Counted from the first letter of the stretch, positions 22,301 through 37,115 are shown. The stretch is DNA of 64,000 nt from Puffinus mauretanicus (GCA_023333565.1 JAJKFH010000205.1:1426001-1490000), one strand, 5' to 3'. Notes: generated by a model from the sequence alone, not told the origin. Translations and numbers: made by a program.

Positions 22301-25300
22301 GCTTAGTCCCCTTTCAGTGGGCTGCGGTAACTTGTTAATTCTCTAATTCATTACTTCGTTAATTCACAAGTTCACTAACTCGCGTGCTTGTGAGGAAGCC
22401 CGTTTCCCAGCTGATGGTGAGAATGCTCATCCTTCCTCCTCTGTCACGGTGCAGGTGTCCCAGTATCACAAGTGGGAAGGCTGTTAGCCTCAGCAGTGCA
22501 GATACTGATAGGTCAGCTTGAAAGCTTTTTGGGTAAGGTGATGTACTTACACCTTCCATCACGGAAGTTTGGTTTCTACCATTCCTGTAGGTTGTTCCAG
22601 TTAATTCTGAATAGTTTCAGTCTTATCAGAAACTGCCCAGCAGTTGCTTTTGCACAGCTGCAAGGACAGCAGGTCTTATCTCCTCCTCTCCTCTGTGTCT
22701 GGCATACGTGTAGCTCTTGCTTCAGCCCAGTGGTGCTGCTCCCAGCATAGACCAGGCTGAGCTGTGTCAGCGTGAGCGGTGTGTTGGGCCAAAACCTGAG
22801 CAGGATCGAGTCAGCAGCCACAGTCAAGTGATGCCTGTGTCAGAGAATGTCATTGTACAGAAGTTTGGTTGCTTAGACCAGCCTGGTTAAAACATACAGT
22901 CCTGAACGTCAGTTTGGTTATAAGAGTTCGTCAGACTTACTAGAGCTGTGAGGTAAAACATAGTTGCTATAGTTCATCTGCTTGTGTATGTATCTTTAGA
23001 TTTACTTTTATGAAATTTTTGTAGTTTTCAACTCACCTATGAGCCTGAATTGAATTTCTGCTTCTTTAGCTGGTTGGATTCACTGTGCTTATTCAGTGGA
23101 AGATTTATGTGCTGTCTTCTTTTTGCCTTTGCAATAGCACTGTGTTACTCTGAACTTGCACTCTGGTGTGAACTGAAGAATAAAAATCTGTCTTGCAACA
23201 TCACTTGGCACTGATACCTGAGACTTCATATGTCCGATCTTCTCTCTGGCCCTGCAGTTAGAGCAGTGGGGTTTTACACAAAAGTAAACAGCATGTGGGG
23301 ATTTATAGGCACCACTCTAGTCTCTGACCGACCTTTGAGATGATCTTGCACCACTAACCTCACCTGCCCTGAGTTCTTCTTCCTTTAAATCCTGCACTAC
23401 AAAGCTGTTTGGAAATGTCTGTAGCAAGCTCTTCCATCCCCTCGTTGGCCCCTAAGTCCTAGATCATGCCTGCAATTTTCCAATCCTGGTTTTCACAAAG
23501 ACTCGTGTAATTAAACTTTGTCATGAATATTTTGGAAAAACAAGCCTCTCCTAATGGGTTAACAAACTCTTGATTACCAATACTCTGTAAGAGCCATGAG
23601 CTGTATTGTACAATCAGGTTCAACATCTCAACTGGTTTTGTTCCAGCTGTTGCATGGTTTATAGATGAAACCAGTACAAACAAGCTCTGCGTGGTGACTT
23701 CAGAGCAGGATGCCAGCATAGCAAAAGTAGTGACAGCTGACTTTTTTTTTTTAACTTCTGAGCCTTTAAAGCAGCAGCCCAGTTCTGTTTCTGTCCCAGC
23801 TCTCTTCTAGAGGACAAATGAGGAGAACGCCCATAAATATAAATTATGGGCTACTTGTAATCTCTCCACACACAGAGAAGTTTAGATTCCTCCTGATGGA
23901 CCTGTTACTGAAGAGATGACAAAGTAGAACGGGAGCCTGTCAGGATAGATGATGACACTTCTTGAGTACAAGCACAACCGTTGCTTCTGAGTGGAATAAT
24001 TGGCACTTACTATTGCCTAACTGCTAAATAAGAACTTCTGCTACTAGGCTGTCTTAAATTTTCTTTTTATTTTGGAAAGAATTGATTGAGCAATCGGGAT
24101 CTGTAAAAATGCTGCTCCCTTTGAGAGGGGGGTATCGTTCTGTCCCCTGCTCAGAGGCTGGTGGATGTCCTACCCACAAATGAGCACATTGGCATTTCAT
24201 TCCCAAGCACATGCCCTATATCCACGTGTGTAGGGACAATGTGTGGGGACCTATTTGGTAAGTATTTTTCTCTGGATCTTGAATTTGGAGTATTTAGGTA
24301 AGTGGATTTAGTTTTTATTGTAATCATTTAACAAGACAAGCTTCAGTAACACAGAGGGGCTTCCAGCCTAATCTCTGAAGTAGTTTCAGCTAGTCTGACC
24401 CAATATAAAAACTTCTGGGGAGATTTTTAAAACTACAAGATACTGAAATCTATCAAAAAAACCCTAAACAAGACATTGCTTTGAAAACTGCATTTGTACT
24501 TAGTCCACGCTCTGGGCGTTAGGTGTTTCACTTTTAATCTTAATAAATAGCTTAGTTGTGTAGCTATGATCAGGTCACTCCTACTTTTCTCCTCCTCTTG
24601 TCTTACCATCCTTGCTACAACTCTAGCGTATCTGAGTCAAGCTACCAGTAGCTATCGTTTAGCTGTCTCATAACCTTGGTAGCTCTGAAGCATTTGCTTC
24701 TACCCGGATCGTGGGGCCATGCCATGTGCATGACTTCTCTTCTTTCAGGAGTGGATGTTTGGCATTCTTTGGGCAGTAACTCCTATGGGATGCCAGAAAT
24801 CACACTGACTCATGGTGAGTTCAGCCCGTGGAGCCCATCCCGCTGCTTGTGATTATGGGGCAGGAAATAAACAAGATGACAACCTAATCCATCACGTCTT
24901 TGGGCTGAGCCCTGGGGCGGCAGAGTACGATAGTCCATTTCTGACACTCTTTCTGTTTGCAGCTCTGTTGGCCCATCCATTTCCCAGAAGGGAACAGAAA
25001 ATTCAACTTGCAAAAATCAAAATGAGATTTGTGAAATGGGCTGGGATGTGAGCTGGGAATTTGAGCTCTTGCATATTCTTTTTCTATGAAAATTAAGGAG
25101 GTGCAAAGCGCTCCGTGAAGGTGGTGCTGGGGGTGAGCTCTGCAGCGCGGTCTCTGGTCCCGCGTGAGCTCGACTGACACAGCTGGGCTGGCGTGAGATG
25201 GTGGTTACTCATTACAGCCGGAGAGGGAGCTGACTGCTGATCCTTTGTCCCATCTACCTCCCTTCCATCACACCTTAGAAATGATGTGTAGCACTTTGTC

Positions 25301-26429
25301 AGCTGGTTGCAGTGATAATAGGTCCCTGTGTTTAAAGGAAGTGAACAAGCAGCGTGGTGGTTATTAATCTGGTGCCTGTCACTGCTTTCTGCCGTGAGTG
25401 TCCAGCAAGAAAGATACGGTTTTTGCAAGGCACAGCACCCGGTAGGTGTCAGGCACGTGGTTGAGTAGGGAGGTAAACAAGGTCATCCTCAGAAACCCGC
25501 TAAGACTTCTAATTTTATACAGTCTGAAAATGCCCAGGAGGCAGAAACATACTCAATTTAAATTAGTAAGTAAGTCTTGGTTATTCATCAGAATAAGTGT
25601 TTTTGTGTATTAAGAATAGCTGCTGTGTCTTAGCGCTTCCTCCTATTGTTACAGCTCTTCCTTGAGCAGTGGAAATGTTTTGGGTGGTTTAAATTACATT
25701 TACAGTAGTAATTAGGTCTAAGCAACTTTACAGTTCACTTATCTAAATATACATCTGTGTCTAAAGAGCGTATGATTTTTTTTAACTCCTTCGCTCCCCC
25801 AAGCCACGACATTATCAACGGGGGTGGGCAGCTGGCAGCAGTCATGTACCCAACCGCTGGCCCGTGTCTGGTGGAGATCTCTGCTCAGAGCTGCTGGTAA
25901 CGTGGTGAAGCGGCTCTGGCTCTGCTGCCAGCCTGCTAGTCCCGCTCTCCTACAGCATCACATCCCGCCAGTACCAGGGATTCCTCCTTTGCCCAATGTT
26001 TTTTCTTTTTTCTTAAATGTGAGATTAATAGCCATCTGCGTACAAACAATCTCAGCTTAGGAAGCATCTGTTGTTGCTGTTTGTCCACTGCCTGAAGTCC
26101 TAATCCTCTGTTTGTTACAACTCCTGGGTGCAGTAAAGCAGATTACGTGCTCTGACACACAGCTTGGGGCTGCAGGCGGGCTGGGTTTTACAGTAAGCAG
26201 GGTCTGACCGTTCGGCGTTGGGTCTGAGCCACCCTAAGCGTGGGCAGGGCTGGGAGGGTCGAGGGGACGATGCTGGGCAGTTGGGGAAGGTGATGCTTTA
26301 CCTCTCCGCTTGCTCTGGGTTGATACCCCAGCTCCCGTGGGCATGCCTGTATCTCTCCCAGTAGGATGACAAACTAGGTCTTGTCTCGTGAAGTAAAAAG
26401 TCACGAGCAGAAGCACTTTGCAGGATTTG

Positions 26430-26650
26430 AGTGTTGCTGTGGCTGTTTCTTGACCGCGGTGGGACCGAGGCGCTTGTTTGATCTCTCAGCCCAGGGCAGA
26501 GCAGAGCCGGCCGGCGCTGCGGGGCTGGCTGCGGGGAGCCGGTGCCTGCTACCCAGACGCGATCGCAACTTAGCGCTTCGCCCCGGGCCACAGCCGGGGT
26601 GCTGCCGCCCCGGCAGGCTGGGAACAAGCCGGGACTTGGATAATCTCACC
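26430..26650. promoter_or_regulatory. Small GC/CpG-rich patch
   Basis: A local CpG-rich block within the long intron with no convincing splice donor or frame. It could be an orphan CpG island or internal promoter. Confidence 0.25.
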
Positions 26651-28878
26651 GCCTCGGTGACTCCAGAAACTGTAATAATCTCTTAATCTTAATGGGTCCA
26701 CGTGATAGGTGGGTAATACTACTTGAGGATTTTCTTAATATGTGACGGGGTGGAGGGGGGATAAATTATTTTCAGGCTTTCCTAATATTATGTACTCTGT
26801 AAAAATAAACCTGCTGGAGAAAAAAGAATCGCGTGTTAGGGATTTCAGCTGCGTTCATGTTTTTCCACTCTACTTCACATTGCAGTATCTTTCACTTGCA
26901 TTTGATTTTCAGGGTAACAAATTACTTTGGGGGTGCTTGAAAAATGTAATGCTGCCATAAGGTCTTGCGATGCAGCTCTTGAACATTGTGTTCCAGCCGA
27001 CCTGAAGGCGCTGATGCTGGGTGCTGTCAGGCAGTGTTCAGAGGCAGGTCTCCCAGGCTGGTGGGGTCCCCGTGGTCCGGCAGAGGATTCCTGTAGTCTT
27101 CAGGTCTCTGGCCTGCACGTGCTCTGCCCAGCTGAAGTTCCCGTTTATCCAAAAGCATGTTGGATGTTTTCCCCCCTCCTTTTTGATCCTGAAAAAATCA
27201 GGTTTACTGAGCGAGCCAACTCGTGTCAGTTTGGCAGGACGTGTAGATACCTTCAGAAATAACTCGTGCGCTAAAGCTGTGACGATAACAGCGCTGGGTC
27301 TGTACCAGTGATTCATTTGAACTAGTTGGCTGCTGAGAGCATTGGTATGTCTCTTGGTCCATATTTGAGTAAGATTCGGCTCCTGTGATCCAGGTGATCT
27401 TGTCCTAGTGAGCTTGGCTCATCTCTAATGACGCCAGGAAGACTGTCCTGGTGCACGAAACATGCTGAAGAGGTCGAAACTAGAGTTGGAATATTTATCC
27501 TGATGCACTGTGTCCGAAAATGCAGACTCAGCTGGCCTCCTGTCCTATTCTTCCACCTCTTTTCTCACAAGTTAGGAAATAAACTTGCTGATTATTCCTC
27601 TCAAATGCCATGAATAACCGAAGTCTAGACAGGAGTGAATACGTGAAAGGCTGTAGATGGTAGCGCAGCTGTTATTATCCACAGAGATCTTAAACTTTCA
27701 GTAATGCTCGTGTACTGCTTTATATGAGTAATCAAAGCTGAATGTACTAGTAAAGAATTCTGTTTTCATTCTGGATACTTTAAATTTCCGTCAGTTGTGC
27801 AACAAGTTCGGCTGAATTATTATTCTGCTGTGTTAGAAACCTGTGACAATGAAGCTCGCTGTAGGAGTGACGGGCAGCCTGTCTGTCTGAAAATCTGCGG
27901 TCAAAACGGCCAAGGAGCTAGCTGAAGTTATTAAAAGAAATGTAATGAGAAGGAATATAGCTGAGGGATAAAAGAAATGTAGTGGTGGGCTGTTGTGTCC
28001 ATCTATTTGCAGTACTGGCAGCTTAAATGTGCTTTTGGGTACAGGAGAAGGAATGGCCTGAAACCCAACCACTTGTTTCACGGCATGGTGCGCTTGGTGG
28101 GAAGCCCTTTGGAAAGGCTGGGTGCCCCCGGGGAGAAATAACGCTTTCCTGAGTTTGTAAAAACAGCAAAGCTTAGAGCAGCCCCATCTCCTCCCATAGA
28201 TGTTTTTGTTGTCGTCCCTCCTCGCTCTCCCCTCCCATGTCTCAAACCCTGGGCAGTTTGTGTGGTCGCATATGACGGTGTAGGCTTCTGACCGATGTAG
28301 CTTTGCAACAACCGTTGCCCGTGTACTTGAATAAAAGCATCAGAACTGTTTTGATTTGCTTTTTGCACATTGGTAAGCTCTTTAGTATTGCATGCATTTT
28401 TTTATAATTTGCTGCCTAGGTATAATTCAGTGCTGTTGTAAAAGCTGTGGCTCGTGGATGGGCTTTTGTTATAACTGAATTTCACAAGTTGAGATTCTTC
28501 CGGACTGGTAGGTTCTGCTGTTTATCTTTGTTCAGAGCTGATGGAGGAGAAGCTATATGAATAACCCGAGTTTTGAATTTGATCCCTGATGACTCTTATT
28601 AGGACCACTTGTAATGAATAAGCTGAATAAGAAATATAACATGCAATCTATATGTGAGGCCTGTGGGTCTATCGGGAGCAGGAGCGAGCCAGGGGCAGCC
28701 AGCTCTAACTCCAGCTGTACACAAGAGCTTGCCCGCAGGCGCCTTCGGTTACCTGGAGAAAGACCCACCTTCTCCAGGGTGGTTCCTTCTCACTGGAAGG
28801 CTCTCCCCTTGGTTTGCTTCAGTGTCTAAAATTTGGGGGGAGGAATACAGTTTTGCAAGAATTTGGGATAAGTAGAAA

Positions 28879-28894
28879 GGGGGGGGGGGGGGGG
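28879..28894 (+). repeat. Homopolymer run of 16 G
   Basis: Sixteen consecutive G; a potential G-quadruplex and a likely length error in assembly. Confidence 0.9.
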
Positions 28895-30059
28895 AAATTC
28901 CATAAATATTTTTGCAAACTTACTGTGGGGAGTTTTAAGAGTCCCAGACCAAATTACCCTCCCTCCACCTCCCCGAGGGACCGAAGCTGTGCTGGGGTAT
29001 AGCCGAAGGCTGCGGGCGGGGGTTGTGCCCAAACCATGGAAAACTGATGTCATTTAATGTAGCGCAGAGGGTGTTCATCGGGGTCCCTCTGGGACGCGGC
29101 CGGGGCTCTGCCTACAGGTGGGCTTAGGACAGGGTCTGGGCTGATCCTGCTCTGCGAAGGGTGCGGAGGAGGATCGTGGCAGGAGTTTGGGCAGTCGGGC
29201 CGCGTTCCTTCTGCAACAAATCGGTTTGCAAGGTGGGGTGAAAGCGGCTGGGCTAAAGCAGTGGCTGGAAAAATAGCTGTATTCGTGGGTAAGGAACAAA
29301 CTGAGACGGCCTCTGCATGCTTTTATGAAGGGTGGTCTCTAAAATAGCTGCTGCTGCCCTTTAAGCCATTGCAGGCAAAGCAGGCTGAGCCATAGATCCA
29401 GTCTTACTGGGAATATTGGAAACAAGGAGCGGAGTTATTACCTGTGCTGGAGCAGCTTTGTGTGTCTTCGTTAAGGAAACTTTAAATACATGACTTGTTT
29501 GTCCCTTTAACTTCAGGATTATGCATAGCAAATGTTAGAGGAAAGGGAAGTTACAGAAGCACTGGGAAAGGCGGTTTGGTGGAGAGAATAACAAGGAAAG
29601 AACAAAACCTCTTAGGACACCAGGGAGACAGAAATTTGATTGCTTTAACCCTTCGCTCGCTCGTGTGTGGCTTGTTGATGAGATTTTAAAGAAGGATCTG
29701 GAGCTTGCAAAATATTCTCTGTGGGTGTTACGGGCTTACGCTGCTCTTTCAACACCAGTGTCTTACATACAGCTGGGATTTACTCACTGCTCAACTATGG
29801 CAAGAAATGCTGAATCTGCTTTTTTAATAAGAGCTCGGATCTTTTGCTGACACTCCCCCGCCCCCCGAGTCCCCAGGCAGATACTTTGTGCTTTTCTTGA
29901 TGTTCTCTTACTTCAGAGAAGTACAATTTTGAGGAGCAAACACGCTGTTTGACTCCTCCTTCCCAGCGCTGCTTGTGGGAGTTACTTTTTCAGCCAGCTG
30001 AGGCTTGAGTTAATGTTTAGCAAGCCTCAGCTTCAGCCCAGCCTTGCAAATAACTCCTT

Positions 30060-30530
30060 GCTATTTTCTGGTTGCTCCGAGGGCTGGATGCTGGCTGTGG
30101 GCTGTGTCCTCCAGCCCCGCGTCCCCGGCGTGGGCGGCTCAGCCTCGGGCACCGCTGCCTCGAAGGCGCAGGTGGATTTACTGCGACTTCGGGTGGGTGC
30201 GGGGAGGGAGGAGAGGATGCTCGCGGACACCCAATCGGCGCCTCGTGGGTGACGAGGAGCGGCTCTTCGTTATCAGCGGCGAGGCTCGGCCGCCGCTCCT
30301 CGACTCCGCAGCGGAGGGGCAGGGATGGACTGACCGCCGCTCTCCCCGTCCGGGCATGGACAAGCGTGGCAGAGGCGGCTCCGGGGTCGCCAGAAGTGGG
30401 GTCCCCAGGCCCTGGGCGGTGTCGGCACCTGCCCGGCCAGCCCGGCTTGGCAGCCTCGGCAGGTACGGAGCGGGGTACGGCTGTACGGGGTGATCGCTGC
30501 TCCTCTTCCTCCCGAAGGCAGGGCGGAGAG
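30060..30530 (+). promoter_or_regulatory. GC-rich patch with possible alternative first exon of ARHGAP40
   Basis: CpG-rich sequence with an ATG at 30356 in good context (G at -3, G at +4), followed by an open frame to the donor GGCAG|GTACGG (last exon base 30462). The frame ends in phase 2, which is what exon 39790 needs to stay open into MSQLPPKSPL. If used, the protein gains about 43 residues. Not confirmed by any homologue I remember. Confidence 0.35.
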
Positions 30531-33500
30531 GTAGGGCAATACCTGGGGCGGGATAGGTGGAAACAAGTTAATTTCCAGAGGCGAGCAGGCTATAATATGC
30601 CCTTTAAAACTGTGAAAGGAAACCTACCAAAACTCCTTTTTTTTTTTTTTTTTAATTATTATTAACTCTACAATTGGGATCCGTGCAGCGAGCTGTGGAA
30701 GTGGGACCTGGGGGGTGCGTGTGTGGCTGGGGGGGCTAAAACGCAGACTGCATTGTTCTTTGTGGTTCAGTGGTAACGCTGCCCTGGCAGCTCGTGGGGT
30801 TTGAGGGCTGTTCATTGATTTGTAGAACCGTATGAAGGTAAGAACTGCGTATTTATAAATATTGCACAAAGCACACATAGTAAAGGCTACATCTGAAAAT
30901 TGAACTACTTTGCTTGACAAAGTACTTACATTTGTGTGCTTAAATGACATTAAATGACTTAAGACTTCATCTAACTTGTATTTGCATCAGCTTAGAAGTT
31001 GCACCAAGTTTCAAATCTTCTCCCTGCTGCAGTAATCGAAACCTGTTGGTTTTGTGTGAATGTACACACAGGGATTTTATTTCTAACTGTAGCTCACGTT
31101 TTCGTGTTTCTGTCTGACTTCTCATTTTTCCTAGTCTGCTTTGAGCTTGTGTGTAGAAGCAAGAAAGGAAATCTTTAAAAGATCCCAAGCAAAATTTGAG
31201 ATGCAAAAAAAAAATTGATAATAATCATAGGGGGAATGACACAGGAATAATATGGTAAATTACTTTAAAATTACCCATGTGTAAGACAACTAGACTAGCA
31301 CCTTGAGTATTGCAGGGTTTCTTTGATAAAAATCAAAATACTCGGTAACAACTTACGGTTTTTGCCAAACAAGTTAGTTGAGTTCCAGTGTCTGTACTGG
31401 TGCCAGAACACCTCTGTGGTCAGGTCTGAAGAGGTGCTACAGCAGGAATCCCAAATTAGCTCACTAACTTTGACCAAAACACTTAACTCCTAGCAAGTGG
31501 CAATTCGCATCTGTTCATTGGGGACTCACCAGCAGCTCAAACGCCACCCGTATGTGTATGTGTAACTAAGTCCCTCTGCGAGGATTGACCTAAAACACGC
31601 CTATACAATAAGGCGATGATATGCCAGCCATCCTGGTTTTCTAATTAATTGATATTAATGGCTGTTTATTTTTGCAGCAGTAACTGGCATGCTTGCTGGT
31701 TCCCATTAAGACACCCACCGGCTTACCCGGCGGTGGTGGTGTCGTGCCTCCAAAGCACCGCTGAGAAAAAGCCATGGCTGAGCCAGCCCTGCCTGCCTCG
31801 TGCTCCTCCTCTGGGTGCTGTAAAGCCTGTGGTACGTGGGGTGGCTGGGGTCGGTGGCCCTCGGCTCGCAGTTATTTGTTCTAGAATTAGTTATAAATCT
31901 AACCAAGAGGAGGCTTTTCATGGCAAATAGTCAAGCACTTTGTTTTATGTGTAATAACTCTTGCCTGAGAAATCCAACCACGGAGCTTATGACGGTCCTT
32001 CCCGTCTTCCTGCAGCCCTAAACCTCCCGTGCGTGAAGCACGGCTGGATTCCAGCTCGTCTCTCAACCCCTCCTTACTTTGGGCTGGTAGCAGGTTACTC
32101 CTGTGACCTCTCCAGTCTCTTGCCCGTTCCCGTGCATCTGAGCAACAATTTGTAATTCCTCATTCTCTGCTGTGATGTAGGTACAGCTGGAAGGATGGGC
32201 TACAAGAACAAATAGGAACGAGTTCTATCATCCTGATTTACTCCAAGTTCAACATTAAAGAAGTTGTAGGACAAATATTTAGTATGTGTGAATCTGCTTT
32301 TGTAAAAAGCCCTTGCATTCATGAACGATCACACAAAAAATAAGTTCACAGCCTTTTTATACAGGTTTCGAACACACTAGCAGTCCTTCCTCTGGAAGCC
32401 ATGTGGTCCCCCACCCCCTGCGTCCCTAAGCCGGGCAGCTGAGGTGTGTAGGGGGTGAGCATCTTGCCTAAAGTCACAGCGGTGATGGAAATAAAGTAAG
32501 GGTGTCTCGTCTGACGTGCCGGTAGCGTGTTTTGAGGATGCGTTCAGTAACTGGGAGGTATTGACTCATTCAGGCCTCGGTAAGATCCCTGGCAGTGTGT
32601 GCTATAGGGCTGGGACAGCCAAGTCACTCAAGGGCAGTGAGTCCGTGCCAGCCGCTTCGTGGGAATCCCGTGCACAGCCCGAGGGAGCCCGGGGCAGCTT
32701 CTGTGCTGAGGACAGGGTAATGGGTAAGAAAGGTATGCGGAAGCTCCTGTCTGCCGCTGGGCTGTGGGTTTTGCAGCCCCGTGCTAACTGGGCTGTGGGT
32801 TTTGGCATCCTGGTGTCGTGCTGATAGGTGGAACTTGAATGGCAGACTGGATCTTTGTGGCTGCTGGACGGACAAAGTTGCTTGTGTGTTCAGATGAACG
32901 TGGATTCAGTGGAATGTGTGAAGATGGAAATAGGGATGAGAATGCCACCTTTTAATTAACGATTCTCATGTAGTCATCTGGTAGATCAGGCTTATCGATT
33001 CACAATTGCAGTAAAGATCACAGTATTCCTAAGACTTTGTTTTGGCCAGGTACCCCTTTCTCGTGGCCGGATTTCCGTGTCAAGGAAAGGCCTTTCCTGC
33101 TTGGCTTACCGTGCTAACGCAGGGAAAGTGAACAACGGGCTCGTCTGCAGTGACCTTACAGTGAAACAGAAAACCACATACAGAGAGCATGGCTTATGTC
33201 CTCTGAGGCCAAAACAAACTCTAGCGTGATGGGACAGACACCCAGCTAACAGACTAAACTAAACATGGCTTTGAATATTTTTAATTTGGCTGTATCTGCC
33301 TGGGCTTATCAATCTGGTGTTTGTTCTGCTCTGAGTTTCGGTCTGAGACACCTCCAGGCAGATCTGTAATTACAGGCAAATTTTGCTATTCTTTAGCTTG
33401 CTTGTTTAGACCCTTACTAGACAGAGTGGAGACAAGTCTACTCCCTGAGACAGATGTTGAGATGGAGTTTCTTTGCCTTTAAATACTTTGATAGAAACGC

Positions 33501-36500
33501 TTATTGTCAGGTAAGTTATAACCTATGCTTTATTTAAAACTCCCAGCGCTGTGATGGAGGTAACCTCTGGAGCTCAGGTCCATCACAGAAGGCGATGGAG
33601 CTGAGCTACAGCAGTGTGTTGCACACAAGCATCAGGATTCCAGTTTTTCGCTCCCCATAGCACTGGGCAGAGGATCGCTGTTGTCTTTCTGGTGTCACTA
33701 GGGATGCCAGGACGGGAGCTGGGGAGTGCCTTGTTGTTGGGGTGAGGGAAGGCTGGACCTGGTATGACATACTGCACCATGCAGAGCTATCTGGCCTGTC
33801 CTCTTTATCACTTGCAGTACAGGCTTCTTCAAAACAACCTTAAATGACACTGCTCCCCGAGCTGCTTGCATAATGGAAGATCTTGATGAACTGATTGCTG
33901 TGTTACTGAAAACAAGCTGTAATCTTGTTAGCAAACTGTAGTAGTGACATCTGAGCTATTCTTGCTGGTGCTATAGAGACAGACCTTCAAGTGTGCCGTC
34001 CCGTGGGTGCGAAGTCCTTAATGAAATGCCTTAATGCGAACATAAGTGGTGGTTGGCAGCAGTGCTATATAAAATAGCCTGGGCTAGAGGCACTGTGACT
34101 TCTTGGAGGGGATGCTCTCAGTGAAACTACTAGGTATATGAGCAAATCCCCTATGGTTAGAGATATGCAAAGACCTATGTCAGCAGTGGCAGCCCGCTTC
34201 TAAGATTGCTTTAATTCTGCCTCTTCAGCTGCTTTGGTTTAGTTAAGCCAGGGAAAGTAAAGCATGGTAAGAGTATATCGGGTAAGTTACTGTTCATCGC
34301 TGCCGCAGTAATTTGATAATTAGTCTGTCTTTACTTTTACGGTCTGGTGCAAGGAATTTGAACCAGCCATGTGCTTTTCATTTTCTCTTAAGAATAAACC
34401 TCAGTATTGCTCTTTTGCTGCTTGTTGTGGGGAGGAGGAGGGAATTGGTAGCCTGGTGTTTGTACTTCGTGTACAAAATTTGGAGGATTGTAGGAGTAAC
34501 AAAACCAGGCTTTAAAGATTTGTGATAAAGCTTGCTTTTGGTTTTAGACCTTTGGTAGAAAAGTTGTGGAGCTTGTGTCCGCAAGGCATCTCCTGGATAA
34601 ATTTGCTATCTGTGTTGGGAATGGAGTTTTGTGTAATCCTGTGTGTCTGAATAAAATAGTCGATTATGAATATTTCGTCTGAAATTCTGATAACAAGTAG
34701 ATTGACTTCTTTCTTACAAGGAATTGTTCTTATATTAACATTGATATCTTTAAAAGACTGAGGTTTAAACTTCCAATAGTTTCAGTAAGCAAAATTATCT
34801 ATATTTTATATAGATATAGCTACAGATATGTGACTTACTGCTTCAGGATTTGCTCCAGCTTTTCAAATACTCCTGTCTGTTGTTTCTGGATGCCTTTACC
34901 CTACTACATGATTTTAAACAAGAAAACCTGTCATGTTATGAACTGTGGAGGGCTGACCTTGAGGTGATTCTTTCTCTTCAGAATTACCTACACAGTTGTT
35001 CGCTTGGGTTTAAGCTGCTTGCTCAGGGTAGGAACTTGGAACCAAAGTGAAAAGGCGCTTTTTCCTGCATGGAAAGCATTTGGTTTCTTTTTATCTTGTG
35101 CTTTTGTATCCATCGATTGTTTTTGACCTTGAAGTAAATTGAAAGCCGGCAAGATGTGCGTGTGTTGTGACGCTGACGTATTTTTGTGCTCTGACTTAGT
35201 GTCTTTATCTGTCAAAATACTGCAACCAGTTGATAGAATTATTTCTCACTTTTTATTTTCTTCCCCTCCTTTCAAAAGAGCTTATGTTTCATGCTAGTGT
35301 TCTGACGTGCTATGATGCTGTGACTTGGTGCTGCTCCTAACTTGCTCTTGAGGTTAATTCAAACTCCTTCCATCCGTTTCTTTGTTTCATGTGTGCCTTT
35401 GTGCTTGCTCCAGATCTTTGGAAATGTCTTTGAAAACTAGGTGCTTGTGTGTGAAAGGACTGCCTTGTATAACGTAATTCTTCTGTTCTTTTTGCTTTTT
35501 TTCTCATAGTTTTTCTGGAAACAGTATTAAAGGAATTCCATTTTCTTGGCTTACACTGGTGACCTCCTGTTCTGTTTGAAATGCTTGAGAATTCTTTATT
35601 CATCTGCTAGAGAGGTATTTCAGTGAGGGAAGGATGTTGAGCAAGCAGCGAAGTAGTCTAGGCAGCTACAGATCCTTCGAGAAGCTCTCTGACAGGCGTG
35701 ATTCAAGCCTGGAATGAACAAAGGCATAGCAACAGTGTTTATTTTATTTTGATATTCAGAAGGGTTAAGGGTTGCATGAGTGTTTGCAGTGTATTTGCCG
35801 TGTGTTGACAGTATCTAGGAACAGATCAAAAACTGCTCTGAGACTTCATATTCCAGCCCAGGACCCGTGAGCCACCAACAGTCACTCAGTGCTATACGGG
35901 CACGCAAATCTTGCTCAGGGCTACCAGTGCTCTCTGTGGAGAGGATTTCTAGAAGAAATAACAAGAAAATGAACGTGTAAGGTCCATAGTCTCATTTCTC
36001 ATAAGCCTGCTGTTAATACGTTAAGTCAGGGTTAGACTGAACGTGTTAGGACCTGAGTCAGATGAATGAATCTCGAGCCCCATTAAAACCGGCTCTGCTC
36101 TTAAACAAGAGAAGGTTGCATTAGGGTGATCAGTCTTTCCACAGAGTCATTCCTTTATGGTTGTCCTTAACTAGATCTGTCTGCCAGTTTGCTTTTTGTT
36201 GGGTTAATTTTTAAAACTTTATAATCTTAAGCTTTTTGTTACATTGACAGTGCAACTGAGTGAACTTGATTATTCCACCTACTCTTTGCCCAGCTGCAAC
36301 TGAGCTATTAACATTTTAAGCCAACAATCTACACTTTTAATCTAAACTGTTGCTATGTTTATACGTCACAGATTCCCCTCGGTTGACTTGGGAATGCAAT
36401 GAGGAAGAACACTCTCTTAGGTACACTGAATCTAAAATTAACCTTCCACCTGGGTAGTTGGATTTGTAAAGCTCTATGCAGTGTGTTCAAGAAAAGAAGT

Positions 36501-36972
36501 ATTTAGACCAGAAAATAAAACACTTTCTAAATTTAAAATTAAATTAGAAGACTCTGCTTTGGTGGTGTCCTGTGAGACAGGAACAACAGCGCTAGCTTAG
36601 GACTTGTAGAGCTGGGCTTTGGATCCTGTAACTGCTGTGTAGAGCTGCTATGTGGCATTAGCATCCTGCACCTTGGTGAAATAGGGTTTAGCGCCTCAGT
36701 CCGTGAGGTTCTTGAGGAAAAAAAATTAGGATGGCTTTTGGGCTGTTTGCACAAGTAGTTCAAATATGGCTCTCCTATAGTAGGTGTGTAGTGTGACTGG
36801 TGGTGGAGCTTTTTGGTGCAAGCACTACTAGATCACCTGTATTTCCAGCTGTGGAAGGAAGCAAAACAACTGTGAGTGGTACAGAAGCACAAGTCAGAGT
36901 AGGATAGGGGTACAGCAGTTCACTGTTGTCTGGCAAAACTATATCCTTGCACCAGTACTCTGTTGTCTTGAC

Positions 36973-37115
36973 ATAGAATCATAGAATCGTTAAGGTTGGA
37001 AAAGACCTCTAAGATCATCGAGTCCAACCGTCAACACAACACCACCATGCCCACTACACCATGTCCCTACACGCCTCATCTACACATCTTTTAAATACTT
37101 CCAGGGACATGGACT
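36973..37115 (-). mobile_element. CR1 LINE 3' fragment, reverse orientation
   Basis: Begins ATAGAATCATAGAATC (inverse of the CR1 tail repeat), followed by TTAAGGTTGGAAAAGACC and AAGATCATCGAGTCCAACC, the standard inverted 3' end of avian CR1. Homology fades after CCAGGGACATGGACT. Confidence 0.92.
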
